Shown: positions 26,845 to 34,651 of the stretch, piece after piece | Layout: every line of letters begins with the position of its first letter | Position numbering within the stretch: the stretch's first letter is position 1 | Source of the DNA: Streptomyces parvus | GTDB taxonomy: Bacteria; Actinomycetota; Actinomycetes; Streptomycetales; Streptomycetaceae | DNA length: 64,000 nt | Assembly: GCF_032121415.1 (NCBI RefSeq) | Contig: NZ_CP135079.1 | Span: forward strand, 6,324,001-6,388,000 | Direction of reading: 5' to 3' | Position numbers and translations under genes: made by a program | Notes under the pieces: model-generated | Database searches by the model: none | Told to the model about the DNA's origin: nothing | What the model saw: only the letters and a program-made list of their open reading frames with translations

Positions 26845-28080
26845 ATGACCGTCCGCAGAAACGTCACTCCGTGGGCATCGGCCGCACTGGTGCTCACCGC
26901 GCTGTTCACCACGAGTTGCGCGGGGGAGGAGCCCAGCGCCGGACGACCCGAGGCGAAAACCCCGTCCGCCACTCCGCACGGGTACGTCGAGGGAGCGAAG
27001 GAGGCCGCCGAGCAGCAGTCCCGGCTCCTCCTGAACGACCCCGACAGCGGGAACACCAGAGTCCTCGATCTCGTCACCGGCAAGGTGCACAGGACGGCCG
27101 AGGTGAAGGATGCCGTGCGGGTGGGCATGGACGGCAGGTTCGGCTACCTCCATGCGGCCGGTGGCACCCATGTGCTCGACAGCGGCGCGTGGATGGTGGA
27201 CCACGGCGACCACGTCCACTACTACAGCGCGTCGACGCGGGACGTGGGTGAGATACCTGCGGGCAGCCAAGCGCAGATACGCAGTGATGTCGCCGTCACC
27301 GCGGTGACCGACGAGAACGGCCGCCCCGTCCTCTACGACCGCAGCAAGCTGGAGAAGGGGGAGATCGCAACTCCCCGGACGCTGCGCGGCACTTACACCG
27401 GTGCGGTCGTGCCGTACGAGGAACACCTGCTCGCCTTCGCGAACAAGGGCGGCGCCACGGAACTCGTCGTCCTCGACCGCAAGGGCGAACGCGTGGCTTC
27501 CCCGGACGTGACGTGCGAAGCCCCCCGAGGAGACGCGGTCACCCGGCGCGGCGTGATTCTCGGCTGTGCCGACGGCGCCCTGCTCGTGCGTGCGCAGGAC
27601 GGTGCCTTCACTGCCGAGAAGATCCCGTACGGAAAGCACGTCCCGGCGCAGGAACGCGCCACCACCTTCCGTCATCGTCCCGGCAGCGACACCCTCACCG
27701 CCCTGGCCGGAGAAGAGGCCGTCTGGGTCCTGGACGTCGCCGAGCGGACCTGGAAGCGGGTGGAGACCGGGGCCGTCGTCGCGGCCAACACGGCCGGAGA
27801 GGGATCCCCCCTGCTCGTCCTGGAGACCGACGGCTCCCTACACGGCTATGACATCGCGACCGGAAAGCAGACCGCACGGACCAAGCCGTTGCTGACACCA
27901 GGAAAACAGGGCGACTCCGACGGCAACGCACCCGTCATCGAGGTCGACCGCAGCCGCGCCTATGTCAACGACCCCGAGGGCAAGAGGGTGTTCGAGATCG
28001 ACTACAACGACGGCCTGCGCATCGCGCGCTCCTTCGACCTGGACGTCAGGCCGGTCCTCATGGTGGAGGCCGGTCGATGA
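26845..28080 (+). CDS. AztD-like zinc-binding lipoprotein (paralog)
   Basis: A 411-residue exported lipoprotein: the signal peptide ends in the lipobox LFTTSC (Cys about residue 25). The mature part looks like a beta-propeller with repeated LLVLDR/VWVLDV/VIEVDR blade ends. A cluster VDHGDHVHYY near residue 120 is rich in metal-binding His/Asp. It resembles AztD, the periplasmic zinc chaperone encoded two genes downstream, but is clearly diverged. It may be a second chaperone handing zinc to AztC. The stop overlaps the aztC start by four bases. Confidence 0.75.
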   Translation: MTVRRNVTPWASAALVLTALFTTSCAGEEPSAGRPEAKTPSATPHGYVEGAKEAAEQQSRLLLNDPDSGNTRVLDLVTGKVHRTAEVKDAVRVGMDGRFGYLHAAGGTHVLDSGAWMVDHGDHVHYYSASTRDVGEIPAGSQAQIRSDVAVTAVTDENGRPVLYDRSKLEKGEIATPRTLRGTYTGAVVPYEEHLLAFANKGGATELVVLDRKGERVASPDVTCEAPRGDAVTRRGVILGCADGALLVRAQDGAFTAEKIPYGKHVPAQERATTFRHRPGSDTLTALAGEEAVWVLDVAERTWKRVETGAVVAANTAGEGSPLLVLETDGSLHGYDIATGKQTARTKPLLTPGKQGDSDGNAPVIEVDRSRAYVNDPEGKRVFEIDYNDGLRIARSFDLDVRPVLMVEAGR

Positions 28081-29054
28081 GCCGAACCGCGGCGAAGCGT
28101 CGAGCGAGGGTGGGCACCACTCGCCCCCGACACCTGATCGCGGGCCTCCTCGCCCTCGTGACAGCGATGTCCGCCACCGCCTGCACCACCGACGACGACC
28201 GGCCCAACATCGTCGTCACGACCAACATCCTCGGTGACGTCACCCGCGAGATAGTCGGCGACGAGGCCGACGTCACCGTCCTGATGAAGCCCAACGCCGA
28301 TCCGCACTCCTTCGGACTGTCGGCCGTTCAGGCCGCCGAGCTGGAACAGGCCGACCTGGTCGTCTACAACGGCCTGGGTCTGGAGGAAAACGTCCTGCGG
28401 CACGTGGACGCCGCCCGCGAGTCCGGTGTCGCCACCTTCGCGGCCGGCGAGGCGGCCGACCCGCTCACCTTCCACACCGCCGACAACGGCGGCCCCGAGG
28501 GCGAGGAAGGACAGTCCGACCCGCACTTCTGGACCGACCCCGACCGTGTGCACAAGGTCACCGGCCTGATAGCCGACCAGGTCATCGAGCACGTCACGGG
28601 CGTGGACCCCGGCACGGTACGGGCCAACGCCGAACGCTACGCGCAGCACCTCGCCGACCTCACCACCTGGATGGAGAAGTCCTTCGGCCGAGTCCCCGCG
28701 GACCACCGGGCCCTGGTCACCAACCACCACGTCTTCGGCTACCTCGCCGACCGTTTCGGCTTCGAGGTGATCGGCGCGGTCATCCCCAGCGGCACCACCC
28801 TGGCCTCACCCAGCTCCTCGGACCTGCGCTCCCTCACCCAGGCGATGGAGAGGGCCGGGGTACGCACCGTCTTCGCCGACTCCTCCCAGCCCAAACGGCT
28901 CGCCGAGGTACTGCGGGCGGAGATGGGCGGCGGGGTTCGCGTCGTCGAACTCCACTCGGAGTCCCTCACCGCCAAGGATGCGGGCGCCGACACCTATCTG
29001 CGGATGATGCGCGCCAACACCACCGCCATGGTCACCGGCCTGACCGGCGACTGA
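28077..29054 (+). CDS. aztC: Zinc ABC transporter substrate-binding lipoprotein AztC
   Basis: A 325-residue cluster A-I metal-binding protein. The signal peptide ends TAMSATAC (lipobox Cys about residue 36). Three zinc-ligand His positions are visible in NADPHSF, SDPHFWTDP and TNHHVFGY, and an Asp in VFADSSQP is the usual fourth ligand. An acidic/His loop (TFHTADNGGPEGEEGQSDPH) may gather zinc. The ATGA overlap with the previous gene supports tight coupling. It would deliver zinc to the AztAB transporter. Confidence 0.93.
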   Translation: MSRTAAKRRARVGTTRPRHLIAGLLALVTAMSATACTTDDDRPNIVVTTNILGDVTREIVGDEADVTVLMKPNADPHSFGLSAVQAAELEQADLVVYNGLGLEENVLRHVDAARESGVATFAAGEAADPLTFHTADNGGPEGEEGQSDPHFWTDPDRVHKVTGLIADQVIEHVTGVDPGTVRANAERYAQHLADLTTWMEKSFGRVPADHRALVTNHHVFGYLADRFGFEVIGAVIPSGTTLASPSSSDLRSLTQAMERAGVRTVFADSSQPKRLAEVLRAEMGGGVRVVELHSESLTAKDAGADTYLRMMRANTTAMVTGLTGD

Positions 29055-29158
29055 CCACCAGATCCTGTCCCCCCGGTCCTCCCGGCACACCCGCCCATCG
29101 GGCGCCGGCTCGTCGTACCCCCATGCCGCCACAGCGCGGTGCAGAAAGGAACAGACCG

Positions 29159-30361
29159 ATGAACAAGTCGATACGCGGCAGAGCCCTCACGGGCACGGCA
29201 CTGGCGCTGGCCACCGCCACGGTCCTGACCGCCTGTGGCGGAGAGACCTCCTCCTCCACCGACTCCGCGTCCGGCAAGACCGCCGACGCCACGCCCGCGG
29301 TGGCGGTCAAGGAGCCGCTGGTCGCCACCTTCGACGGCGGCCTCTACATCCTCGACGGCGAGAGCCTGAAGCTCGCCAAGACCCTTGACCTGCCTGGCTT
29401 CAACCGGGTCAATCCGGCAGGTGACAAGGACCACGTCATGGTCTCCACGGACAGCGGATTCCGTGTCCTGGACGCCTCCGCCCAGGCCCTCACCGACATC
29501 GAGTACAAGGGCGCCAAGCCGGGCCACGTAGTCCGTCACGCCGCGAAGACCGTGCTCTTCACCGACGGCACCGGAGAGGTCCACGTCTTCGACCCCACCG
29601 CGCTGAGGGGAGGCAAGAAGCCGGCAGGGCGCACCTACACCTCCGCCGAGGCGCACCACGGCGTCGCCATCGAACTGGCCGACGGCAAACTCGTGAGCAC
29701 CCTGGGCACCGAGGAGAAGCGCACCGGCGCGCTGGTGCTGGACCGGAACAACAAGGAAATCGCACGCAACGAGGACTGCCCCGGTGTCCACGGCGAAGCC
29801 GCCGCGAAGGACGAAGCCGTCGGCGTCGGCTGCGAGGACGGCATCCTGATCTACAAGGACGGCAAGTTCACCAAGATCGATTCCCCCGACGACTACGGCC
29901 GCATCGGCAACCAGGCCGGCAGCGACGCCTCGCCCGTTCTGCTGGGCGACTACAAGACCGACCCCGACGCCGAGCTGGAACGCCCCACCCGCGTCTCCCT
30001 CATCGACACCGAGAAGAAGAAGCTGCGCCTGGTGGATCTGGGCACCAGCTACTCCTTCCGCTCGCTGGCCCGCGGCCCGCACGGCGAGGCCCTGGTCCTC
30101 GGAACCGACGGCGCCATCCACGTCATCGACCCGGGCACCGGCAAGATCGAGAAGAAGATCCCCGTCGTGGGCGACTGGCAGGAGCCGCTCGACTGGCAGC
30201 AGGCCCGGCCCACCCTGTTCGTGCGCGGGCACGTCGCCTACGTCTCCGAGCCCGGCAAGAAGGCTCTGCACGCCATCGACGTGGAGACGGGGAAGAAGAT
30301 CACCTCGGTCACCCTGCCGAAGAGCACCAACGAACTGTCGGGCGTCGTCGCCGGACACTGA
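29159..30361 (+). CDS. aztD: Zinc metallochaperone AztD
   Basis: A 400-residue lipoprotein with lipobox VLTAC (Cys about residue 23) and a predicted seven-blade propeller. Motifs I associate with AztD are present: SAEAHHGVAIEL and DCPGVHGEAAA, each carrying metal-ligand His. In the characterised Paracoccus system AztD passes zinc to AztC. The ATG at 29159 has AAAGGA upstream; the longer frame to 29123 has none. It is the last gene of the operon and a long hairpin follows. Confidence 0.88.
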   Translation: MNKSIRGRALTGTALALATATVLTACGGETSSSTDSASGKTADATPAVAVKEPLVATFDGGLYILDGESLKLAKTLDLPGFNRVNPAGDKDHVMVSTDSGFRVLDASAQALTDIEYKGAKPGHVVRHAAKTVLFTDGTGEVHVFDPTALRGGKKPAGRTYTSAEAHHGVAIELADGKLVSTLGTEEKRTGALVLDRNNKEIARNEDCPGVHGEAAAKDEAVGVGCEDGILIYKDGKFTKIDSPDDYGRIGNQAGSDASPVLLGDYKTDPDAELERPTRVSLIDTEKKKLRLVDLGTSYSFRSLARGPHGEALVLGTDGAIHVIDPGTGKIEKKIPVVGDWQEPLDWQQARPTLFVRGHVAYVSEPGKKALHAIDVETGKKITSVTLPKSTNELSGVVAGH

Positions 30362-30374
30362 CCACCCTGACCCC

Positions 30375-30425
30375 GCGTGTGCCCTCGCCGCCGCGGCTCG
30401 ACGCCGCGGCGGCGAGGGCACACGC
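30375..30425 (+). terminator. 23-bp hairpin ending the azt operon
   Basis: A perfect 23-bp G+C-rich stem (30375-30397 with 30403-30425) and a five-base loop start 14 bases after the aztD stop codon. Confidence 0.9.
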
Positions 30426-30833
30426 ATCCATGGCGGTGCGCTTGACCGCAGTCTCAGAGCCTTCTCCCGCAACACAGGACTGCGCTTTGAGGCTGGTTCG
30501 AGGTCGATCGCTGTGTCGGGTCGCGTTCGGTTCTCCCCTGCATCGGGCGTGGAGGTACGCCAACCGCTGTCGGCTCGTCGGGGTGATGGTGGTCACTGAT
30601 ACCCACAGGGGAGAGCTGCGTAAGCTTGCGGAGTCGTCCCGGTGGAGTTCGGGAGGTTGAGCGGGCCCTCCCGTTGTCACCTGGCGAAGCATCAGGAAAG
30701 TCGGCCAGTGGTCAGCATGAGTCCTGAAAGACCTGGGGAACGCTGCCCGAACATGCGACTCGTTGTAAAGTGAGGATACAGCCTTTGACCTGCAAAAACG
30801 CAGGCAGGGAGCCATAAACTCGGGAGCTCTCCG
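30426..30833 (+). promoter_or_regulatory. Intergenic region ending in a probable element-borne panD promoter
   Basis: No gene is visible up to about 30750. The last 70 bases (GAGGATACA near 30771, then TTGACCTGC with a CCTGC/GCAGG stem and CAGGGAG) resemble the bases before the second panD remnant (63205-63250). They probably form a 5' regulatory region for panD carried by the integrative elements. Confidence 0.45.
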
Positions 30834-30866
30834 ATGATGCGCACCATGTTCAAGTCCAAGATCTAG
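30834..30866 (+). other. panD: panD 5'-end remnant containing the att core (left site)
   Basis: Eleven codons encode MMRTMFKSKI and a stop, preceded by GGGAG. Actinobacterial aspartate 1-decarboxylase PanD begins MLRTMFKSKI or very close to it. The 18-bp core TGTTCAAGTCCAAGATCT (30847-30864) is identical in the right-hand remnant. The gene is cut after Ile10 by element DNA, so this is an attachment-site scar and not a working gene. Confidence 0.8.
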
Positions 30867-31564
30867 CTATTTGGCGTTGCCGCAGGTCAGGGGCATCATG
30901 TGCCCCCCTCAGGTCAGCAAACGGTCAGCATGCGTCCCGGACGTGTCCCCGCTTGCTGACCTGCGACCTGCAGTGCGGCGCCTGAGCATGATTCTTGGGC
31001 CGGAACGGATGGTGCACGACACATGGCCCGACAGCTCGCCCGCGGCATGGGTTCCTTCTTCAAGGACTGCGGCTGCGCGAAGCCCACCCGCTGCCCTCAC
31101 CCGTACTCGATCCGCTACCGGGACGCGCTCGGCAAGCAGCGTGAGGAGTCCGGATACGCCACGCAGGATGATGCGATGGAGCGTCTTACGCAGGTGTACG
31201 CGGAGAAGAAGACCACAGCGCCGACCGTGGCGGCGGCCCGCCGTGAACTGGGTCAGCTGACGGTCGGGGAGTACGCCAAGCAGTGGCGGCCTCGGCAGCG
31301 CAAGATGACGGATTACTCCACGGGGGAGCACGTCGACAGCTCGATCAACGTGCACATCGTCCCGCGCCTAGGATCGCGGAAGCTGAACTCGGTCACACCG
31401 ATCGTGGTCGAACGCTTCCTGGACGAGATGGAGGGCGACGGGGTTGGCCGCGGGAACCAGGTGAACATATTCCGGGTCCTGAAGACGATCCTGCGGGATG
31501 CGTATGCCAAGGGGGCCATGGCGGACGACCCGGTGAAAGGAGTCCAGGAACCCGAGTACGTGCG
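30838..31564 (+). repeat. Long direct repeat, copy 1 (panD end, arm sites, integrase start)
   Basis: Aligns without indels to 63274-64000 at a constant offset of 32,436 bases, with only scattered substitutions. The right copy is cut by the window edge, so the true repeat is longer. Confidence 0.9.
30882..30973 (+). promoter_or_regulatory. Integrase arm-type binding repeats
   Basis: Five GGTCA(G/C)-type units (GCAGGTCAG at 30882, AGGTCAGC at 30911, GGTCAGC at 30923, and inverted GCTGACCTGC at 30955 and GACCTGCAG at 30965) lie between the att core and the integrase gene. Similar units occur left of the right-hand core. This is the layout of integrase arm sites. Confidence 0.5.
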
Positions 31565-32159
31565 CGAACAGGTCGCCATTCCGTCCCTCGCCTATGTGAA
31601 GAAGGCGCTGACGGTCGCCGACGAGGACCTCGCACTGGAGATCGCCATGATGACGGGATGCGGCCTGCGCAACGGCGAGGCGCGGGCGGTGAACGTCAAC
31701 AACGTCGTGGCCAAGGACGTGTACCGGGTGCGCGAGCAGATCCATTCCAACACGCTGAGGCCGGCGAAGCTGAAGCACCGCAAGACGGGGGAGTTCCGGG
31801 AAGTGCCTCTGCCCCGGTCGGTGCGGGAGGCGATTGAACGCTACGCGGAGAAGTACGGCACCACGAAGGACGGCTACCTGCTGCGCGGCCCTAATGGGTA
31901 TTACACAGAGCCAATGGAGCGGCGGCGAGTGAGGAGGCTCTTCGCTGACCTTCCGCCGGAGGAGGGGGTGGGGATGTACGGCTTCCGGCACTACTTCGCC
32001 TCGAACGCGCTCGGCGGTGGCATCCCGATCACCGACGTGGCGGAGTGGATGGGCCATAAGTCCATCGAGGAGACGTACCGGACCTATCGGCACCTGATGC
32101 CGGGCAGCATCACCAAGGCTGCCCGGATCCTGGATGCCGGCCTCTGGAAAGCAGCCTGA
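31023..32159 (+). CDS. Tyrosine site-specific integrase of the panD-targeting element
   Basis: A 378-residue recombinase. Residues 10-35 hold a Cys-rich segment (KDCGCAKPTRCPHPY), then the SAM-like core-binding domain (about 80-175) and a catalytic domain. Arg216 lies in GCGLRNGEAR, the box II motif reads YGFRHYFA (Arg322, with Tyr319 where His is usual), His345 lies in WMGHKS, and Tyr355 in TYRTYRHL is the nucleophile. It lies next to a panD remnant with putative arm sites, as expected for the enzyme that inserts and removes the element. A near-identical second gene begins at 63459 and a relic lies at 2755-3075. No ribosome site of note precedes the start. Confidence 0.92.
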   Translation: MARQLARGMGSFFKDCGCAKPTRCPHPYSIRYRDALGKQREESGYATQDDAMERLTQVYAEKKTTAPTVAAARRELGQLTVGEYAKQWRPRQRKMTDYSTGEHVDSSINVHIVPRLGSRKLNSVTPIVVERFLDEMEGDGVGRGNQVNIFRVLKTILRDAYAKGAMADDPVKGVQEPEYVREQVAIPSLAYVKKALTVADEDLALEIAMMTGCGLRNGEARAVNVNNVVAKDVYRVREQIHSNTLRPAKLKHRKTGEFREVPLPRSVREAIERYAEKYGTTKDGYLLRGPNGYYTEPMERRRVRRLFADLPPEEGVGMYGFRHYFASNALGGGIPITDVAEWMGHKSIEETYRTYRHLMPGSITKAARILDAGLWKAA

Positions 32160-32623
32160 CGAGCGCGTAGGGCCCATGGTCTTACAAGGGCGAGGAGATC
32201 TTCTTGAAGTCGTCGTCCTCAGCGGGCTGACCTGCGAAAATTGGCCACTCAGGCGGTCTGACCTGCAGCGATCGACCTTTCCGAGTCTTTCACCCTGCTC
32301 CCCGTATATGCAGCCGATTCCCCCCAGCCGCCCCCCAACGAGGCCTCATTCCCCCCAGATTCCCCCAGCGGAGGTAGCTTGCGGCGGCGGGTTGCCGCCG
32401 GATGGGATCGTGATCTCGGCGGCGGGGATGGCTACACAACGTAGCAAGAGGGATGGTACGACCTGGCGATCGCCGTCCCTGACTGTCTCCGAGTCTAGGT
32501 TGGATGAGGAGGCTGCATCTCTGTGGGCGATGAGTCTGAGCGACTTGTTGCCGCCGCTGTTGTGGTGCACGAGGGGTGCTGTTGGTGCGGCGTCGCATAG
32601 CAGAGGGGCACCCGTCCTGACAG
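32160..32623. other. Gap after integrase
   Basis: Two further GACCTGC strings (32230 and 32262) occur. I see no gene and no excisionase-like frame. Confidence 0.4.
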
Positions 32624-33097
32624 CTACCCAGCTAAAGGGCAGGACTCCTCAGTCTTGGCGACGGGGAAGGTCAAGGGCTGGCCGGTGAGTGCGGCGCCGG
32701 CCTTCGGGTCCTGCGTACAGACCTTCCAGTTCGACTCCTGGAGGACCCTGCGGCGCTGTACCGCATCCTTCACGGTGATGCTCGCATTTGCCGGGAGCGT
32801 GGAGCGGGCGGCCTTCATCCCCTGGCCGACGAAGTTCGGCATGACGTCGCCCGCTGGCTTCGGGGCGGGCGCGTCCGTGGCGGGGCAAGCTTCTTCAAGC
32901 TTGACCGCACCGAAGTCCACGGCGGTCTTGGTGTCGATGCCTGCTCCCGGTCCTGGGGTCTGGCTACAGACCTCCCAGTTCCGGTCGAGAGCCTGGAGCC
33001 GCTCGCGGCCGAGTGCCTCGTGCTACTTGGGGGCGAGGAAGCCTGCGCGCTGTGCTTTGGCTTCCTCGCTCTCCAAGTTCAGTTGTGGGTAAGCCAT
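32624..33097 (-). pseudogene. PASTA-domain protein with an internal amber codon
   Basis: The ATG at 33097 has AGGAAG upstream and gives 24 codons ending RAGFLAPK, then TAG (33023-33025). The same frame goes on without a break as HEALGRERLQALDRNWEVCS and a second module MPNFVGQGMKAARSTLPANA with SNWKVCTQDPKAGA. The pieces on each side of the TAG fit one PASTA-like repeat (helix, then DRNWxVCxQxP), so the stop interrupts one protein of about 157 residues. Secreted actinobacterial proteins use such modules, but no signal peptide is visible here. Amber readthrough is conceivable; simple decay is likelier. Confidence 0.65.
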
Positions 33098-33114
33098 AGA
33101 CTTCCTGCGAACCG

Positions 33115-34608
33115 TCAGAGGTTCGGCCGTCCCTCCAACTCCGCCCCGAATACGAGCAGGAGCTGGGTGACCGATCGTGTACCCGCTACTTGAACCCGGA
33201 CGCGGTACAGACCGGGCTCCGTCAGTGTCACGCTGGCAGTCAGACAGTCCTCCTTGGTGGACAGGCGTGGCGTTGCCACAACGGCACCCGTCTCGGTGTT
33301 TATGACCTCGCACCTGACCCCGACCGGTCGGTCGCGACCGGTCACTCGCAACTGCCAAGCTCGACCTGCGATGGCTCCCTCGCCGGGCAGGTCTAGTCCG
33401 ACTTCGCCAGGCCCCATCGGTGGGCCCGCGTAAGCGCTCTTCTCGGTCAGCACGCCATGGACATATCGGAGTGCAACGTCGTCCTTGGCCAGGGAGCCGT
33501 GTTGCACTGGCAGGTAGACCGGCTTTTCGGCGCCGTGTGTGGCTGCGTCGCGGTACACCGTTCCGTCTCCCCATCGGTCCAACCGCTCCGGGATACCGTG
33601 CTCGTTGCGCCTCAGGTCCCCGTGCTCTCCAGCAATGAACGACGTGTACTGCGGCTGGACCACGCCGGCCTCGATGCGGACGCTCTGCGCAGTCGGCTGC
33701 GCGACACCTACGACGGCCCGGTGAGCCGGAATGGCCTCCATGTGGTCGAGGCGCATCTTCAGTTGAAAGCGCATCGAGGCCTCTGCGAGGTAGGGGTCAC
33801 CTCCGATCCTGGCCACCGTCTGCGGCGTGAGGCGGGCGACTTCCAAGCCCTCGTCGACGCAACGGTAGTCCGGAAGCAGGTCGTAGATACCTGGAAGGGT
33901 CACGGTCAGGCGCTGCAGACGATCCAGGACCATGCCGCTGATGCCCCCGGTCCGCCGCCCACCGTTCAGCATCATGGCGGCCTTCGCCGATCCAAGAAAC
34001 GGTGTCCCCAGGGTGACGACAGCACGGGTGTCCCCGTGCAAATCGGGCTGTTGGTAGATGGCAGCCCGGGCAACCAGGCCGCCCATCGAGTGTGCCACGA
34101 AGACCAACTGTGGCATCCGCTCCTCGCACAGCGCACGCAGCGCAGGGGTGGCCAGAACGGTCGCGGTCCAACCCTCCAGGTGCCGACGTGCCGCGTCAGC
34201 GAGCAACTGCCCGTTGTACTCGACCGGGAGTCTCCAGTCGTAGGGAAACGGCAGAACCGCAGCTGGCGTAGGGACCGTGTCGCGCACCATCGTGAGGAGG
34301 TCGTGGTAAGGCTCGATGCCATGGATTAGAGGTACCCACGCTGGAATCTGTAGAAGGGCCGACGGCAGCACCCGGGTCCGCCCAGACCCGTCCAGCTCGG
34401 CCTCGGTCGCCCGAAGCGCATCGAGGCCGCCGCTGTGTCCGAACGCCCGGCCCAGCATGGCTGGCTTCAGCCCCCAAAGCAGCTTGCCCGTCTCCGTCTC
34501 TATGAGTTCGCTGCCCATGATTCCCGGAACGACAATGACCGCGTCGGGGGTGACGTCCCGGCTCTGTCGTGCTCCTGGGTACCAGATACCACTGGTTGCC
34601 TCTCGCAT
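33115..34608 (-). CDS. LCAT-type alpha/beta hydrolase (lipase/acyltransferase-like)
   Basis: A 497-residue protein with the LCAT/PF02450 plan. VIVVPGIMGSEL near residue 25 is the oxyanion strand, FPYDWRLPVE follows, the nucleophile elbow VAHSMGG carries Ser174, and TLGTPFLGS comes after. A late Asp (RWGDGTV) and His (VQHGSLAKD) complete a likely triad. The last 100 residues form a beta-rich extra domain. Members hydrolyse phospholipid or other acyl esters. No signal peptide is visible, so it should act inside the cell. It is divergent from the caspase-NTPase gene, with 43 bases between the starts. That makes an effector or partner role possible. Confidence 0.8.
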   Translation of the reverse strand: MREATSGIWYPGARQSRDVTPDAVIVVPGIMGSELIETETGKLLWGLKPAMLGRAFGHSGGLDALRATEAELDGSGRTRVLPSALLQIPAWVPLIHGIEPYHDLLTMVRDTVPTPAAVLPFPYDWRLPVEYNGQLLADAARRHLEGWTATVLATPALRALCEERMPQLVFVAHSMGGLVARAAIYQQPDLHGDTRAVVTLGTPFLGSAKAAMMLNGGRRTGGISGMVLDRLQRLTVTLPGIYDLLPDYRCVDEGLEVARLTPQTVARIGGDPYLAEASMRFQLKMRLDHMEAIPAHRAVVGVAQPTAQSVRIEAGVVQPQYTSFIAGEHGDLRRNEHGIPERLDRWGDGTVYRDAATHGAEKPVYLPVQHGSLAKDDVALRYVHGVLTEKSAYAGPPMGPGEVGLDLPGEGAIAGRAWQLRVTGRDRPVGVRCEVINTETGAVVATPRLSTKEDCLTASVTLTEPGLYRVRVQVAGTRSVTQLLLVFGAELEGRPNL

Positions 34609-34651
34609 GCCTCTGCTCCCCCTCCTGTCCGCCGTCCTGCAGACTAGCGTC

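Noticed and set aside
30834..30866. Regulatory leader peptide for the integrase
   Set aside because: The peptide matches the PanD N-terminus and contains the core shared by both att-like sites, which explains it better; no attenuator structure follows.
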